A DNA stretch of 64,000 bases from the NCBI RefSeq assembly GCF_002234535.1, contig NZ_CP022521.1, positions 1,550,001 to 1,614,000 on the forward strand. The letters are read 5' to 3'. The DNA comes from Actinoalloteichus hoggarensis (GTDB lineage Bacteria > Actinomycetota > Actinomycetes > Mycobacteriales > Pseudonocardiaceae). Of the stretch, positions 63,775 through 64,000 are shown in pieces. The notes under the pieces were generated by a model. The model ran no database searches and had not been told where the DNA came from. It saw only the letters and a list, made by a program, of their open reading frames with translations. The position numbers and the translations under genes were made by a program. Every line of letters begins with the position of its first letter. The first letter of the stretch is position 1.

Positions 63775-64000
63775 ATGACTCCCCACACCGAGCCCGCTAC
63801 CGAACCCGCCGCGACGCCGTCCGGCCCCGTCCCGCCGATCCACGGCGCCCCGACCTTCGTGCTGGTGCACGGCTCGGGGTCCAACTCCTTCATGTGGGCT
63901 CCGATCCAGCGCGAACTGGCGCTGCTCGGCCACCGCAGCCACGCGGTCGACCTGCCGGGCCACGGCTTCGACGCGCAGTACTCGCCCGCCTACCAGGCAC
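63775..64000 (+). CDS. Alpha/beta hydrolase (5' part)
   Basis: The gene runs off the right edge after 75 residues. After a Pro/Thr/Glu-rich start comes FVLVHGSGSNSFMW, the oxyanion-hole region, and AVDLPGHGFDAQY, both typical of the hydrolase fold. The nucleophile region is beyond the window. ATG 63775 is preceded by GAGGAAGACAGG. Function cannot be narrowed further. Confidence 0.8.
   Translation, partial: MTPHTEPATEPAATPSGPVPPIHGAPTFVLVHGSGSNSFMWAPIQRELALLGHRSHAVDLPGHGFDAQYSPAYQA

Overview
The window is very GC-rich, has strong G/C bias at codon third positions and many GTG starts, and carries gene families typical of actinomycetes: a GlgE maltosyltransferase, an IcmA-type isobutyryl-CoA mutase, an F420-NADP-oxidoreductase-like protein, CsoR- and CebR-like operators, and a remnant of an actinobacterial ATP-grasp peptide cassette. 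A filamentous actinomycete, plausibly Pseudonocardiaceae (for example Actinoalloteichus-like), is the best guess; the genus is inference. No rRNA, tRNA, CRISPR array, phage block or insertion sequence was recognised.

Layout. 1-5 kb: end of a thiamine-binding (MTH1187-like) protein, icmA, a thioredoxin/TPR co-chaperone, a candidate SOS promoter with a small membrane ORF, and a TrmH-family rRNA methyltransferase. 6-14 kb, minus strand: glgE, glgB and two paralogous zinc metallopeptidases. 14-21.5 kb: an F420-dependent reductase-like protein, a membrane acyltransferase, two Nudix hydrolases, and a copper operon (copZ, a 53-residue membrane protein, copA) behind a CsoR-type operator.

21.7-38.4 kb is the most coherent block, a plant-polysaccharide utilisation locus: secreted GH9 with CBM4 and CBM2 modules, a DUF6807 protein, a GH3 enzyme with a fascin-like insert, a LacI regulator, a GH31 alpha-xylosidase-like enzyme, a Tat lipoprotein with two sugar ABC permeases, and a GH42 beta-galactosidase. 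GH9 + GH31 + GH42 + GH3 is the set needed to take apart xyloglucan, so that substrate is proposed. CebR-like boxes (GGGAGCGCTCCC) sit between GH9 and DUF6807. A second operator family (TCGAA-N4-TTCGA) sits before GH3, the lacI gene and GH31, suggesting one autoregulated LacI regulon.

38.4-39.8 kb holds frameshifted remains of an ATP-grasp peptide maturase and its partner methyltransferase. 39.9-55.6 kb is a series of small regulator-plus-enzyme units: PanE-like reductase; ArsR with an SRPBCC protein; a two-component system; a lipoprotein hydrolase; SDR with TetR; AraC, VOC and UvrA-like ATPase; TetR with carboxylesterase; MazG-like; PP2C phosphatase. 55.7-56.9 kb has a cluster of long inverted repeats and no convincing gene. 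57-64 kb: LysR-type regulator, a YtrA-like GntR/DUF1648 pair divergent from an ABC exporter, a ferredoxin reductase, and the start of an alpha/beta hydrolase.

Two themes recur. Several genes have a -10-like hexamer 6-8 nt before the start codon and no Shine-Dalgarno, pointing to leaderless mRNAs. Short exact-period tandem repeats (9, 12, 15, 17, 20 bp) occur mainly in intergenic DNA.
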